NCBI GenBank assembly: GCA_031292565.1 | Contig: JARLGW010000014.1 | Span: 54,409-118,408 of the forward strand | DNA from: Paludibacteraceae bacterium | GTDB taxonomy: Bacteria; Bacteroidota; Bacteroidia; Bacteroidales; Paludibacteraceae | Direction of reading: 5' to 3' | DNA length: 64,000 nt | Part shown: positions 52,610-61,762 of the stretch, piece by piece | How the letters are laid out: each line of letters begins with the position of its first letter | How positions within the stretch are numbered: the first letter of the stretch is position 1 | Position numbers and translations under genes: made by a program | Notes under the pieces: generated by a model | Databases searched by the model: none | What the model saw: the letters and a program-made list of their open reading frames with translations, nothing else | What the model was told of the DNA's origin: nothing

Positions 52610-55603
52610 TTAAGAATTAGTTATTTTAAATTTTATTTCAGAATTAGTTGATATGGTGGCGGTGTTACCGGCTAAAGAACCGTCGATGTATATCAAGTCG
52701 CCTGCCTTTATATTATCCACCGTGGCGCAGAGCATGATATGAGCTACTTTTCCGGTTGAGCCTTGGCTTCCGGTTGCTGTCATTTTTCGTACCCCGTTTA
52801 CAACTAGCAGTATATTTAACGGATTGGTGGTGCCTCCTACCGGCGTCCATTCTATAAATCCCGACACTTCCAGCACGCCTGCCTGAGGGGCTATATAGTA
52901 AGCAGTGCCCCAGTTTTTTGTATAGCTTGATATGAGTGCAATATGTTGCTGTGTGGTGTTTATCGTGATAGCAGGAGTTGGATTGGCTTGTAAAACACAT
53001 AACTGGGAGGTTGTAGCTGTTGTGTTTGTGTAATTTACATCTATTACGTTTGTATATCCGTCCGAGGTGGCTGGTTTGTGGGTCAAATATTCTCTTGTTC
53101 CATAATAAGAATTAGTTGCTAAGGTAAAAGTTGCAGCCTCCGCTATTAACTCTACGCCCATGTGCCAGCTATCTATATTGGAGGTATTACTACATTTCTT
53201 CCATATTATAGTTGATACTTCTTCATTTGTTGAACCTGTATAAGTTACTACTATATCAGCCGGGGTAAAAGAATTTGCTTCGGCGAACCATTCATAACAT
53301 TTAATACCTCCATAAAAGTTATTTACACCATCTCTTCTTAAATTCAAATAGAACGACGCAAAGTATCTCCCGTTTTGAGTTTCCACTCCTGAGAATATCT
53401 TAAAAGAACATGAATGTTTACCGATATCGCCGGTACTCTTTATGGTGGCTAACTTATAGTAACACCCAGTACCATCCTCATCTTCAGCTGAAAACGTTTT
53501 AAAATAAAGAAAGGATTGAAGAATGTTACTTGATGTTGTTGCAGTGGTCGCATTTGTAACGGTAACAGTCCAGGTAGTGCTATCTGCCGAGTAAAACAAT
53601 TCGGCATAGCCACCGGCTTTTAGCTCGTAGGTGGTGGCTAAATTCACTATCGTGAGGCTATTTAAACTACTTTTTGATAAATATAGCTTTATGTTTTTAT
53701 CCTCTGTCATTGTAGAAGCCAATGGCAGCGTGAAAGTAGCCCCCGAAGCGCAACTCTGTACGCTTACATTATCCGCGGTATCTTTAGTGGCTGCATAGTT
53801 GCCGGTCAGCGATTCTATTACATCGGCATTGGCAGGTATTATTGTTGGTGATACCACCGTTTCCTGCTGTATGCCTATGGCAAATATATAGTTACTGTCT
53901 TTTAGCGACCCTGCAATGTAAAGGGCTTTGCCGTAAACGTCCTTTAGTTGTGCCTGTATTGTTGTGGTAAGAGATAGCGGTACGGTAATGGTTGTAGCAT
54001 CGTTTAAAACGCCATTAACGTATCTTTTTACCCTTACATATACAGGTTCGTACCCATTCTTTACTGTTGAATCTTGAGTACCTTCATTTATTACCACAAA
54101 GTCGTCGCGCATCAGAGCAACTACACGTCCGGCAGTCATGGCCCTGTCATATTCCGCACTCGAAATATCAAAATAGCACTTACCCCCCGTGCGGGTTATG
54201 GAAGTACCCAGGTCTATTACATGCTCAGTTTGCAGGGCTGTTATGTCAGCCTTATCCGCCAACCGTTCAAACGTAACCAGGCTATTGGTAGCCCCCGGGT
54301 AGGTTTTATCCCAAACTCCGGCATTATACACCGTAGAATTAACAATTTGCAGCGCAGTACCTTTGGCGATTTGTTTAATCCAGCAATAGCTAGATGTAGC
54401 ATTGGCAGTTTCTTTGTCAGCCACATAATAAAGGCCTTGTTCCACGCCGTAGGAAGCATCATATTGTACATCGCCGTAATAATTAACCCGGCTAAGAACA
54501 GCAACTAAATCGCCTTTGGCAACAGAGGTATCCGGCTGGTAAACTTTAAAACCTCTGCTGGTATTTGTTTTGTACGCTTTATCAGAGCCCGTTAAAGCAT
54601 ATTTAGCAGTAACATCCGTGTAGTCGGGCACTGTAGGCGGTATCGTGTCATTAACCGACCACGAGCCGGTTTTAGAGCCATCATCATAGTCGAAAACACA
54701 AAACACAGTATCCCCCGGTTGGTAAACAGTACCGTCAACCGTGATGGGTTTAGACGAATCGGGGATCAGGAAAGTAACCGACTTGTCCGCCGTAAGCGTG
54801 GTAGGCAACGTAACCAAGCAACCCGAGGTTTTAGCATTCAACTTAATCATGGAAGCCGTGTCCGCATCCACCACGAAAGACGTAGAGGTAGCATTTAAAT
54901 AAACCGTATCCACCGAGCTCGAAGAGCCCACCGTGGAGCCGGAAATGGAAGAAATAAGGATGCAAATACCATCCCAGTTCGGCGTGAAATAAGCCAGGCA
55001 CACGTTGCCCCAAATATCTTTCAGCTTCACCTTCACCCCGGGAGCATTAGTCCCCCCCGAGTTGCTGTACAAGTAGCGAGTTTGTACCGTGTTGCTGGCA
55101 TCAGTCCAACGCAATTTCACATATTCCTCGCCAAAGGCCACCGTGGCTGTGGAGTCGTCCTCATCCATCACCGCCTCCAAGCTAAAGCAAATCAGCCCCT
55201 TTTTGGTAGTAGGGTCAAAGCCCGTTTCGGTATTGACACTTAGGTCGATGAAAACGGAATCACCGTTTCTGAAAAATTCATCGCCACCGTTTCCACCCCT
55301 GTTGTAGTTTATAAAGTCGATGCAGCTATCTTTAAGCGAGGCCTTCTCCTGATTGGTGTAATCGTTGGTTGATAAACCCATGCCGTCCACCTTATCCACT
55401 TTGGAGTCCAGATCGGCAGTAACCTGTATCAGGTTCGCTTTCGAGTTAAGCACCGCTTGCAAGTTGTCCACGTTAGCAATACTCATGCCTTCGGTTTTGT
55501 GCCAGTAGCTATCCATCCAGGCTGCAAATTGTTCTTGCGCTGGTTTTTTGCCATTTAGAAACCAACTTTTCAGCTCTTCTTTTAGTGTGATTGTGTCTGC
55601 CAT
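52610..55603 (-). CDS. Tail fibre protein A (997 aa), shared N-terminal module
   Basis: Residues 1-330 are nearly identical to the 1077-aa protein at 58138 (LKSWFLNGKKPAQEQFAAWM, then DSYWHKTEGMSIANVDNLQA). After that the two differ completely. The middle has two copies of a jelly-roll-like unit (VDADTASMIKLNAKTSGCLV; TADNVSVQSCASGATFTLPL). The last 150 residues (INTTQQHIALISSYTKNWGT, VLEVSGFIEWTPVGGT) look like a compact tip domain. There is no signal peptide. The constant N-terminus with a variable C-terminus is typical of receptor-binding fibres. Confidence 0.7.
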   Translation of the reverse strand: MADTITLKEELKSWFLNGKKPAQEQFAAWMDSYWHKTEGMSIANVDNLQAVLNSKANLIQVTADLDSKVDKVDGMGLSTNDYTNQEKASLKDSCIDFINYNRGGNGGDEFFRNGDSVFIDLSVNTETGFDPTTKKGLICFSLEAVMDEDDSTATVAFGEEYVKLRWTDASNTVQTRYLYSNSGGTNAPGVKVKLKDIWGNVCLAYFTPNWDGICILISSISGSTVGSSSSVDTVYLNATSTSFVVDADTASMIKLNAKTSGCLVTLPTTLTADKSVTFLIPDSSKPITVDGTVYQPGDTVFCVFDYDDGSKTGSWSVNDTIPPTVPDYTDVTAKYALTGSDKAYKTNTSRGFKVYQPDTSVAKGDLVAVLSRVNYYGDVQYDASYGVEQGLYYVADKETANATSSYCWIKQIAKGTALQIVNSTVYNAGVWDKTYPGATNSLVTFERLADKADITALQTEHVIDLGTSITRTGGKCYFDISSAEYDRAMTAGRVVALMRDDFVVINEGTQDSTVKNGYEPVYVRVKRYVNGVLNDATTITVPLSLTTTIQAQLKDVYGKALYIAGSLKDSNYIFAIGIQQETVVSPTIIPANADVIESLTGNYAATKDTADNVSVQSCASGATFTLPLASTMTEDKNIKLYLSKSSLNSLTIVNLATTYELKAGGYAELFYSADSTTWTVTVTNATTATTSSNILQSFLYFKTFSAEDEDGTGCYYKLATIKSTGDIGKHSCSFKIFSGVETQNGRYFASFYLNLRRDGVNNFYGGIKCYEWFAEANSFTPADIVVTYTGSTNEEVSTIIWKKCSNTSNIDSWHMGVELIAEAATFTLATNSYYGTREYLTHKPATSDGYTNVIDVNYTNTTATTSQLCVLQANPTPAITINTTQQHIALISSYTKNWGTAYYIAPQAGVLEVSGFIEWTPVGGTTNPLNILLVVNGVRKMTATGSQGSTGKVAHIMLCATVDNIKAGDLIYIDGSLAGNTATISTNSEIKFKITNS
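54600..55603 (-). repeat. 1-kb duplicated fibre anchor, copy A
   Basis: These 1004 bases match 60368-61371 closely, with mainly single-base differences. They encode the shared N-terminal module of both fibre proteins. Direct repeats of this length can recombine, deleting or swapping the genes between them. Confidence 0.8.
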
Positions 55604-55630
55604 ATTATGTCTTTGTTATTTTTTTTAATT

Positions 55631-55837
55631 CTATATTATTTCATAAGTTAATATTGCTTTCGGTGCGGCATCATAAGCAATGCCTGTGATGGCTATTTTA
55701 GGATGAAAATAGTTTTTAGGGGGTATTGTGCCGCAATTGAGCGATATACCTACTATTTTCATGCATGGTGCTTGTTTGTTAAGCGGCTGAATTGCCGTGT
55801 AACTTGTCGATACTCCTATTGTTGTAATATTTACCAT
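55631..55837 (-). CDS. Very small protein between spike and fibre genes (68 aa)
   Basis: The sequence MVNITTIGVSTSYTAIQPLN continues to a Pro/Gly/Ile-rich end; no signal peptide or membrane segment is seen. It lies 3 bases after the spike gene and 27 before fibre A, so it is part of the operon. It may be an assembly factor or minor structural protein. The family is not recognised. Confidence 0.5.
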   Translation of the reverse strand: MVNITTIGVSTSYTAIQPLNKQAPCMKIVGISLNCGTIPPKNYFHPKIAITGIAYDAAPKAILTYEII

Positions 55838-55840
55838 ATT

Positions 55841-57868
55841 CTATTGGTCGTAATCCGAATTATAATGCGCGTTGATTGATAATCTTAAATACTTCAACAC
55901 GGGGTAATCATAATAATAGTTTGTAGTGTCTGCGGAAAGCGTTACAAACTCCTGATCGGCATTGGTAACCGCCCATCCGGTGGCTGCCGTGGAGCCTTGG
56001 TAGTAGCTTATTTTGTCGGTAATGGAGGCCACCTGAGTGTCGCCGAATAGTACCGGGGTTCCGGCGGCTTTGCTGTAAGTATTGCCAGCCTTGTAGAATA
56101 GCATTTTACAGTCGCCCATAAGCGGTGCGCTAAACTTGGGTAATGTTGCTGAAGGCGTGGTCAAATCATCGTAAGGCAACACTTCAATGCTTTCCAAGGG
56201 AGCTGCAAGTAGTTTTTTTACAACGGTGCCGCTATCGCTATTTTGTAAAGAAAAAGTGGTAGGCCCTGTGCCTGTGTAAAAGAAATAATCGGGTACATAT
56301 TGGTTCCCGTTGTATAGTATGCTGTAGTAAGTTGATCTGTTTGAATTACATATCTTATACCAGGTATTAGCCTCCAGAGTATCGGAAGGGGTTAGCGCGG
56401 TAGCATTAACCAGGTTTTGGTGTTTGCCAAAATAATAGCCGAATGGTGAGCCGTCTTGCGATAGGCAGCCTAGCCCATTGAATTTATTTCCTTGGGCTAT
56501 TGTTATGGTTGTGGCCGATTTCAATCGGTTCCAGGTTTGAGTGGATGTGCTGGCAAAGGTGGATGAGTCGTCGGCATTTTTCACCAGTAATGTGCCTGCC
56601 GCAACATCGTCGCTTCCATCCGCGTTCACGTTTATCGGTGTGAGAACCGAATTGGGGGCTACACTGCTAACGGGTGTTGCAGGTTTAAAGCACCCTACAT
56701 AGCTACCGGTATCGGAAGCATACAGGGCTTCATTCAGCGGGTCGGGGTTGAGGTTGTAATCGAGCACTTCGCCATATCGGGTGCAGGTGCATCCGGCTGT
56801 GTGGGCTACTGTAAAGGTATAACTTGTGCCGTTGAACATGATAGAGGTGCTTGAATTAATGGTAACGGAGGTGTAGGTAAATACTTCCGAGCCGCTTGCA
56901 TCCGAGTTTGGAATAAATATATCGCCCGAAGAGGCATATTTGCTCGAGTCGGCCACCGTAAGTGTAATACTTGTAAGAGCAGTGCCGGCTGTAATGGCTG
57001 CCGAAAGACTTCCGGTTAGGTTCTCGGCATAGCGGTTGAAAATGTTTTTGGCGGTACCGCCCACTCTTGCTTCATTCACAATTTTGCACGTTTCATTGCC
57101 AAATGAGTCTTGGTGGAATAGTAATGACGAATCTACTCCTATGGATTGATAGGCTGCTTTTATCAGTCTAAGATTTTCGGTGGAGTCGGCTCCAAGGTTT
57201 GGCTGTACTATATTAACGCCTTTATACTTAAATACTGTTGAGCTACAAAATACTGTGTATCTAGGACGTGAATAGCTTATATAGCTTGGATTGGTTGTTA
57301 TGAATAGAACTATGTTGTATGGATCAAATCCTTTTATTACTAAATTATTGCTTAAACTATTATTGCCACAAGTAGCAATTCCTAAAACATTTATGGTACT
57401 ATTAATTATTGAGCATCTATTTTCATAGACATATCCAACTCCAAAAGAGTCTAATAAACAGTAACGATAATCTAGTGGTACCGCTAAAGTGGTAGTGAGA
57501 TTTTTAAATATTACTTTGTAAACAGGTATGTAATAGTTGAAAAAAGGGTAATTCGTTGTGGCATTATACAATCCGTTCATTGCAGGCAAATAATCTTTCG
57601 CCAAAAACTGGTTAATATCATCCCCTATTAGTGGGTATAATGGTATGAAATACTCATTCACGGCACCTCTAAATACAATGTAGCGTACTCCACTTTTTTG
57701 ATTTGCTTTGTACACGGATCTGTAGGGGTGTTCGCGCGTTCCGTCGCCCGTTAGGTCGTCACCCTGATAGGTGTGCACAAATACGGCGTTTGTATTTGTT
57801 AGTGCCGTTGCGCTGTCCGTCCCGTCGGCATTTGGTAAGTATTTTATTTTGAAAAAATTTGCTGCCAT
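55841..57868 (-). CDS. Tailspike-like beta-helix protein (675 aa)
   Basis: The N-terminus has a pattern seen in right-handed beta-helix proteins (VHTYQGDDLTGDGTREHPYR, with the GDGT...P start of pectate-lyase-like folds). Residues 60-260 look like helix rungs (YRYCLLDSFGVGYVYENRCS). The C-terminal half is beta-rich. No signal peptide is present. It overlaps the 88-aa gene by 1 base and lies 3 bases before the 68-aa gene. A polysaccharide-binding or cutting spike is the best guess; no catalytic pair could be assigned. Confidence 0.6.
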   Translation of the reverse strand: MAANFFKIKYLPNADGTDSATALTNTNAVFVHTYQGDDLTGDGTREHPYRSVYKANQKSGVRYIVFRGAVNEYFIPLYPLIGDDINQFLAKDYLPAMNGLYNATTNYPFFNYYIPVYKVIFKNLTTTLAVPLDYRYCLLDSFGVGYVYENRCSIINSTINVLGIATCGNNSLSNNLVIKGFDPYNIVLFITTNPSYISYSRPRYTVFCSSTVFKYKGVNIVQPNLGADSTENLRLIKAAYQSIGVDSSLLFHQDSFGNETCKIVNEARVGGTAKNIFNRYAENLTGSLSAAITAGTALTSITLTVADSSKYASSGDIFIPNSDASGSEVFTYTSVTINSSTSIMFNGTSYTFTVAHTAGCTCTRYGEVLDYNLNPDPLNEALYASDTGSYVGCFKPATPVSSVAPNSVLTPINVNADGSDDVAAGTLLVKNADDSSTFASTSTQTWNRLKSATTITIAQGNKFNGLGCLSQDGSPFGYYFGKHQNLVNATALTPSDTLEANTWYKICNSNRSTYYSILYNGNQYVPDYFFYTGTGPTTFSLQNSDSGTVVKKLLAAPLESIEVLPYDDLTTPSATLPKFSAPLMGDCKMLFYKAGNTYSKAAGTPVLFGDTQVASITDKISYYQGSTAATGWAVTNADQEFVTLSADTTNYYYDYPVLKYLRLSINAHYNSDYDQ

Positions 57869-58134
57869 TATTGTTTTATTTTGATGGTTAAACCTGAATT
57901 AGCCCAAGAGGCGGAGCCTGCATACAGATAGTTGGGGCTCACAAGGAATGTGATTGAATTGGCTTCCACGTTGTATGTTTTTGGCCGTGAATATTCATCT
58001 GTTTCTACCGGTTGTAACCGGTCGGTTATTTGAGCGTTTACATTTTCGTTAAACCAGGTTTGAAATTCCGAACTTTGCCCGGAAAGCAACTCCTTGCTTT
58101 CATCAAATTGAATGGTATCTGTTATTTGTGTCAT
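57868..58134 (-). CDS. Small protein before the spike gene (88 aa)
   Basis: The acidic N-terminus (MTQITDTIQFDESKELLSGQ) looks helical; the C-terminal half is beta-like (TYNVEANSITFLVSPNYLYA). Its stop overlaps the spike start by one base, and it starts 3 bases after the 1077-aa fibre. Such coupling suggests a fibre or spike assembly partner. The family is not recognised. Confidence 0.5.
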   Translation of the reverse strand: MTQITDTIQFDESKELLSGQSSEFQTWFNENVNAQITDRLQPVETDEYSRPKTYNVEANSITFLVSPNYLYAGSASWANSGLTIKIKQ

Positions 58135-58137
58135 ATT

Positions 58138-61100
58138 TTATGCTTTTGAAAATGTGATTATTGCAGAGCCTGTGTTGTATCCGGCTTTAGTTGTTACATC
58201 CAGTACTGTAAGCTCCGTGTTGGCAGGCAAAACAACATTTAGCAAGCTGTCTTTGTCATACGTGGTACTGCCTATTTGTACCGAAATATTGGAAGCATTA
58301 CTCATTACGGTTACCGCGGAGACTTTTAGTGCCGAAGGGTAGGCGAATACTTGAAGCGATACAATTCCGTTAGCCCCGGTTTTGTTTATGGCCAGCGATG
58401 GTGCCGTGGCTATTGTTTCCCAGCTTGGCAGCCCGGAAGTTAGAGTAAGCACCTGTCCGTCGGTTCCTTTGGCGAGTTTCTTCAGGTAGCCGTCGGAACC
58501 ACGGTAGAATATATCGCCTGCAGCATCCGAACCCAGGGTAAGCTGTACGTTGCCGGAGGCTGACAAACCGGATGAAAATGTTTTTACTCCTGCAATAGTT
58601 TGATCGGTGGTGAGATCTACAAAGTTTTTAGAAGTTGATCCTGTACCTCCGTTTTCGATAGGGATAAAGGTGGTGGTGCTAAGCACTCCGGCATAATCAT
58701 TAGTAACGAAGCCTGCTTTTGATAAGGATGTAGCTACTAAAGATGTGGCAGTGGCACTTCCATCTGATTTAACCACAAAGGCATTTGAACGAGTAGTAGT
58801 TTCAGCATTACTACTACCATTACCTACAACAAGTAGGGCATCGGAGATACCTGTTTTGTTATATGTCCCGAAAACGGCTTGATTGTTAGCATCAGCAATG
58901 GTGTAGAATCCGGTTGAAAAAGAATTTACACCACCTGCTATTGTAGTAGAACCCGTGGCAAATGAATGCTCTCCGCTTGAAGTTGTTCCAAATCCACTCG
59001 CATGGGAATATAAACCACTTGCTACTGATCCATACCCTTCGGCATGTGATGTATCACCACTTGCAACACATAATGCTCCTTCGGCATGTGACTTTGGCCC
59101 ACTGGCAGTTGTTCCGTAGCCTGAGGTAAATGACAGTTGCCCGCTAGCAATAGTAGCATAGCCTGTGGCAAATGACTGTTGTCCGCTAGCAGTAGTAGAA
59201 TAGCCTATTGCAGCACTATCCATACCAATATTTGTTAAGTCCCATTCATTTGCATCTACCGATCCTGCTCTAAAAGCAGCTTTTTCGGGAATCCACATGA
59301 GCCGGGTACCAGCTCCTGATACAGTAGTACTACCACTGGTTCCTGTTACACTAAAGGTATTTGTGAATGTTTTGGCTCCTGTAATTGTTTGCACAGAAGT
59401 TAAATCAACAAAGTTTTGATAGTTATCGGTGGTTATATAGGTATTCGAGTCCAGCGACCCGTCGGCTTTTAGAAATTGCGAAGCGGTGCCATTTTTAACA
59501 ATAAAAGATGCAGCTCTAGCCTCATGAAAATATCTGCCATCCCGTCCTAATGAATACTCTTCATCGTGTATAGGGTATACAGTGCCTGCTTCAAATCTAA
59601 CACCTGCTGATGTGTTATCTACTATTCCGAAATATGTGCTGATACCCACAAGGCCGCCAAAAGATACTCGTATAGGTTCAATGAATGTTTTAACTCCGTC
59701 TATTGTTTGTGCCGAAGTCAAATTCACATACCCGCTTAAATCGGTGCTGTTGATTTGTATCAAGGTTGTTCCGCTCCACCGGTATTGGTTATTGTTGTCG
59801 GTTGATACATATATTTTGCCTGTTTCCAGGGTGATGGCGGTGCCGCTCACGGTAAAGGTGGTGGCATTGGTATAGATTCCTTCTATCACGTCGTCCACGT
59901 AAGAAGGCAATTGCGCAGAAGGAACAAATCCGTTTACCAAATCCGCTTTTTTGCCTAAGGCCGTGTTTACATCCGTTTTGTCAGCCTTGTCGTAGAGTCT
60001 TTCAAACCTAAGGGTGGCTAGATTATTGCCATCACATTCATTTATCCAAGCTCCTGTTTTAGCGGTGTTGTTGCCTAGATATGCTCGTACGGTACCCAGT
60101 TTTAGAGGAGATACCAGTTGCTTGAAAATAATTCTATTTTCAGTAGGTAGAAGCCCCGTGCCACCTTGGTCGATGTCTGTTATGTAGTATAGACCCGGTA
60201 TAGGCTCATAATTTGCATGCGCATCAAGCGTTTGATTGTTGTACAATAATTTTTCGGGGAGAAAAATCAAGGCTCCTATATTTTCAGCAGTGTCTGCAAT
60301 TAATGTTTTGGGCGCATATATAGCAAAGGCTCCTGCTTTTTTGTAGGTAACAACGTCAGTAATTATAAATTTAGCCGTAACATCCGAGTAGTCGGGCACC
60401 GTAGGCGGTATCGTGTTATTAACCGACCACGAGCCTGTTTTAGCATCCTCGTCATAGTCGAAAACGCAAAACACGGTGTCGCCCGGTTGGTAAACAGTAC
60501 CGTTAATCGAGATGGGTTTAGACGAGTCGGGAATTAGGAAGGTAACCGACTTATCCGCCGTAAGCGTGGTAGGCAGCGTAACGGTGCAACCCGTGGTTTC
60601 GGCGTTGAGCTTAATCATGGAAGCCGTGTCGGCATCCACCGCGAAAGTGGTAGAGGTAGCATTTAAGTAAACCATTTCCACCGAGCCGGAAGAGCCCACC
60701 GTGGAGCCCGAAACAGCCGAAACAAGAATGCAAATGCCATCCCCGTTGGGTGTGAAATAAGCCAGACACACGTTGCCCCAAATATCTTTTAGCTTCACTT
60801 TCGTCGCGGAAGCATTCGTGCCCACCAAGTTACTGTACAAAAATCTTGTTTGTACCGTGTTGTTGGCATCAGTCCAACGCAAAATTACTTTCTCCTCGCC
60901 AAAGGCTACCGTGGCCGTGGAATCGTCCTCGTCCATGATCGCCTCCAAGCTAAAGCAAATCAGCCCGTTCTTGGTAGTAGGGTCAAAGCCCGTTTCGGCA
61001 TTGGGAGTTAGGTCAATAAAAACGGAATCACCGTTTCTAAGAAATTCATCGCCGCCGTTTCCGCCCCTGTTGTAATTAATAAAGTCGATGCAGCTATCCT

Positions 61101-61371
61101 TAAGCGAGGCCTTTTCCTGGTTGGTGTAATCGTTGGTTGATAAACCCATGCCGTCCACCTTATCCACTTTGGAGTCCAGATCGGCGGTAACCTGCACCAG
61201 GTTTGCTTTCGAGTTCAGTATTGCTTGCAAGTTATCCACGTTAGCAATACTCATGCCTTCGCTTTTGTGCCAGTAGCTGTCCATCCAACCTGCAAATTGT
61301 TCTTGCGCTGGTTTTTTGCCGTTTAGGAACCAACTTTTCAGCGTTTCTTTTTGTGTGATTGAGTCTGCCAT
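58138..61371 (-). CDS. Tail fibre protein B (1077 aa) with YadA-like head repeats
   Basis: Residues 1-330 are the anchor shared with fibre A. A middle region (about 470-760) contains VNLTSAQTIDGVKTFIEPI and VDLTSVQTITGAKTFTNTF segments. About 760-880 has 14-residue YadA-type head repeats (ATASGQQSFATGYA, TIASGQLSFTSGYG, TTASGPKSHAEGAL, and so on) that fold into a left-handed trimeric beta-roll. The later NGGTGSTSKNFVDLTTDQT segment is shared with the plus-strand fibre at 22445. It is a probable trimeric receptor-binding fibre. There is no signal peptide, so it is not an autotransporter. Confidence 0.75.
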   Translation of the reverse strand: MADSITQKETLKSWFLNGKKPAQEQFAGWMDSYWHKSEGMSIANVDNLQAILNSKANLVQVTADLDSKVDKVDGMGLSTNDYTNQEKASLKDSCIDFINYNRGGNGGDEFLRNGDSVFIDLTPNAETGFDPTTKNGLICFSLEAIMDEDDSTATVAFGEEKVILRWTDANNTVQTRFLYSNLVGTNASATKVKLKDIWGNVCLAYFTPNGDGICILVSAVSGSTVGSSGSVEMVYLNATSTTFAVDADTASMIKLNAETTGCTVTLPTTLTADKSVTFLIPDSSKPISINGTVYQPGDTVFCVFDYDEDAKTGSWSVNNTIPPTVPDYSDVTAKFIITDVVTYKKAGAFAIYAPKTLIADTAENIGALIFLPEKLLYNNQTLDAHANYEPIPGLYYITDIDQGGTGLLPTENRIIFKQLVSPLKLGTVRAYLGNNTAKTGAWINECDGNNLATLRFERLYDKADKTDVNTALGKKADLVNGFVPSAQLPSYVDDVIEGIYTNATTFTVSGTAITLETGKIYVSTDNNNQYRWSGTTLIQINSTDLSGYVNLTSAQTIDGVKTFIEPIRVSFGGLVGISTYFGIVDNTSAGVRFEAGTVYPIHDEEYSLGRDGRYFHEARAASFIVKNGTASQFLKADGSLDSNTYITTDNYQNFVDLTSVQTITGAKTFTNTFSVTGTSGSTTVSGAGTRLMWIPEKAAFRAGSVDANEWDLTNIGMDSAAIGYSTTASGQQSFATGYATIASGQLSFTSGYGTTASGPKSHAEGALCVASGDTSHAEGYGSVASGLYSHASGFGTTSSGEHSFATGSTTIAGGVNSFSTGFYTIADANNQAVFGTYNKTGISDALLVVGNGSSNAETTTRSNAFVVKSDGSATATSLVATSLSKAGFVTNDYAGVLSTTTFIPIENGGTGSTSKNFVDLTTDQTIAGVKTFSSGLSASGNVQLTLGSDAAGDIFYRGSDGYLKKLAKGTDGQVLTLTSGLPSWETIATAPSLAINKTGANGIVSLQVFAYPSALKVSAVTVMSNASNISVQIGSTTYDKDSLLNVVLPANTELTVLDVTTKAGYNTGSAIITFSKA
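60368..61371 (-). repeat. 1-kb duplicated fibre anchor, copy B
   Basis: The counterpart of 54600-55603, in the same orientation, about 5.8 kb away. Genes between the copies encode the C-terminal parts of fibre B, the 88-aa protein, the spike and the 68-aa protein. Confidence 0.8.
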
Positions 61372-61399
61372 GTTATGTCTTTTTTATAGATAAAATATT

Positions 61400-61759
61400 T
61401 TAGGATTGCGAAGCATTGTTAGCTGCCACCATTTGCAGGAAGCGAGCCTTAATAATAGCCGGTTGCTTGGCCATAACGGCAACTATAATGCTATAATCGG
61501 TGTCGGTTACCACCAGCGGGGTGCCTTCGGCAGCTTGCAGGTTGCTGTTGATACTTTCGCACAGGGTGAGTATGGCCAGCGCGTCGGCATCGGTGTCGGT
61601 AGCCTTTTGGGTGAGGGTGCGCAGCAGTACCTGCCCAAAGCTTAGGGTGGCGGTAACTGGCTGCTCCAAGTGCGACGGCGTGTGGGCTATCTGCGCCGTT
61701 TGGAAGCGCAGCGCCCTGCCATTGAGCCCGAGTATGGGGATGTTGAGTATTAGGTTCAT
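61400..61759 (-). CDS. Small protein between collar and fibre genes (119 aa)
   Basis: Mostly helical, no signal peptide. Its end (VAVMAKQPAIIKARFLQMVA) resembles the 108-aa protein at 25739. It lies 3 bases after the collar gene and 28 before fibre B. I infer a small family linked to fibre genes, perhaps assembly factors. Confidence 0.55.
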   Translation of the reverse strand: MNLILNIPILGLNGRALRFQTAQIAHTPSHLEQPVTATLSFGQVLLRTLTQKATDTDADALAILTLCESINSNLQAAEGTPLVVTDTDYSIIVAVMAKQPAIIKARFLQMVAANNASQS

Positions 61760-61762
61760 CTA

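Noticed and set aside
58138..61371. Trimeric autotransporter adhesin, from the YadA-like head repeats
   Set aside because: No signal peptide and no C-terminal YadA anchor barrel; the shared N-terminal module and collar-gene neighbour fit a phage fibre better.
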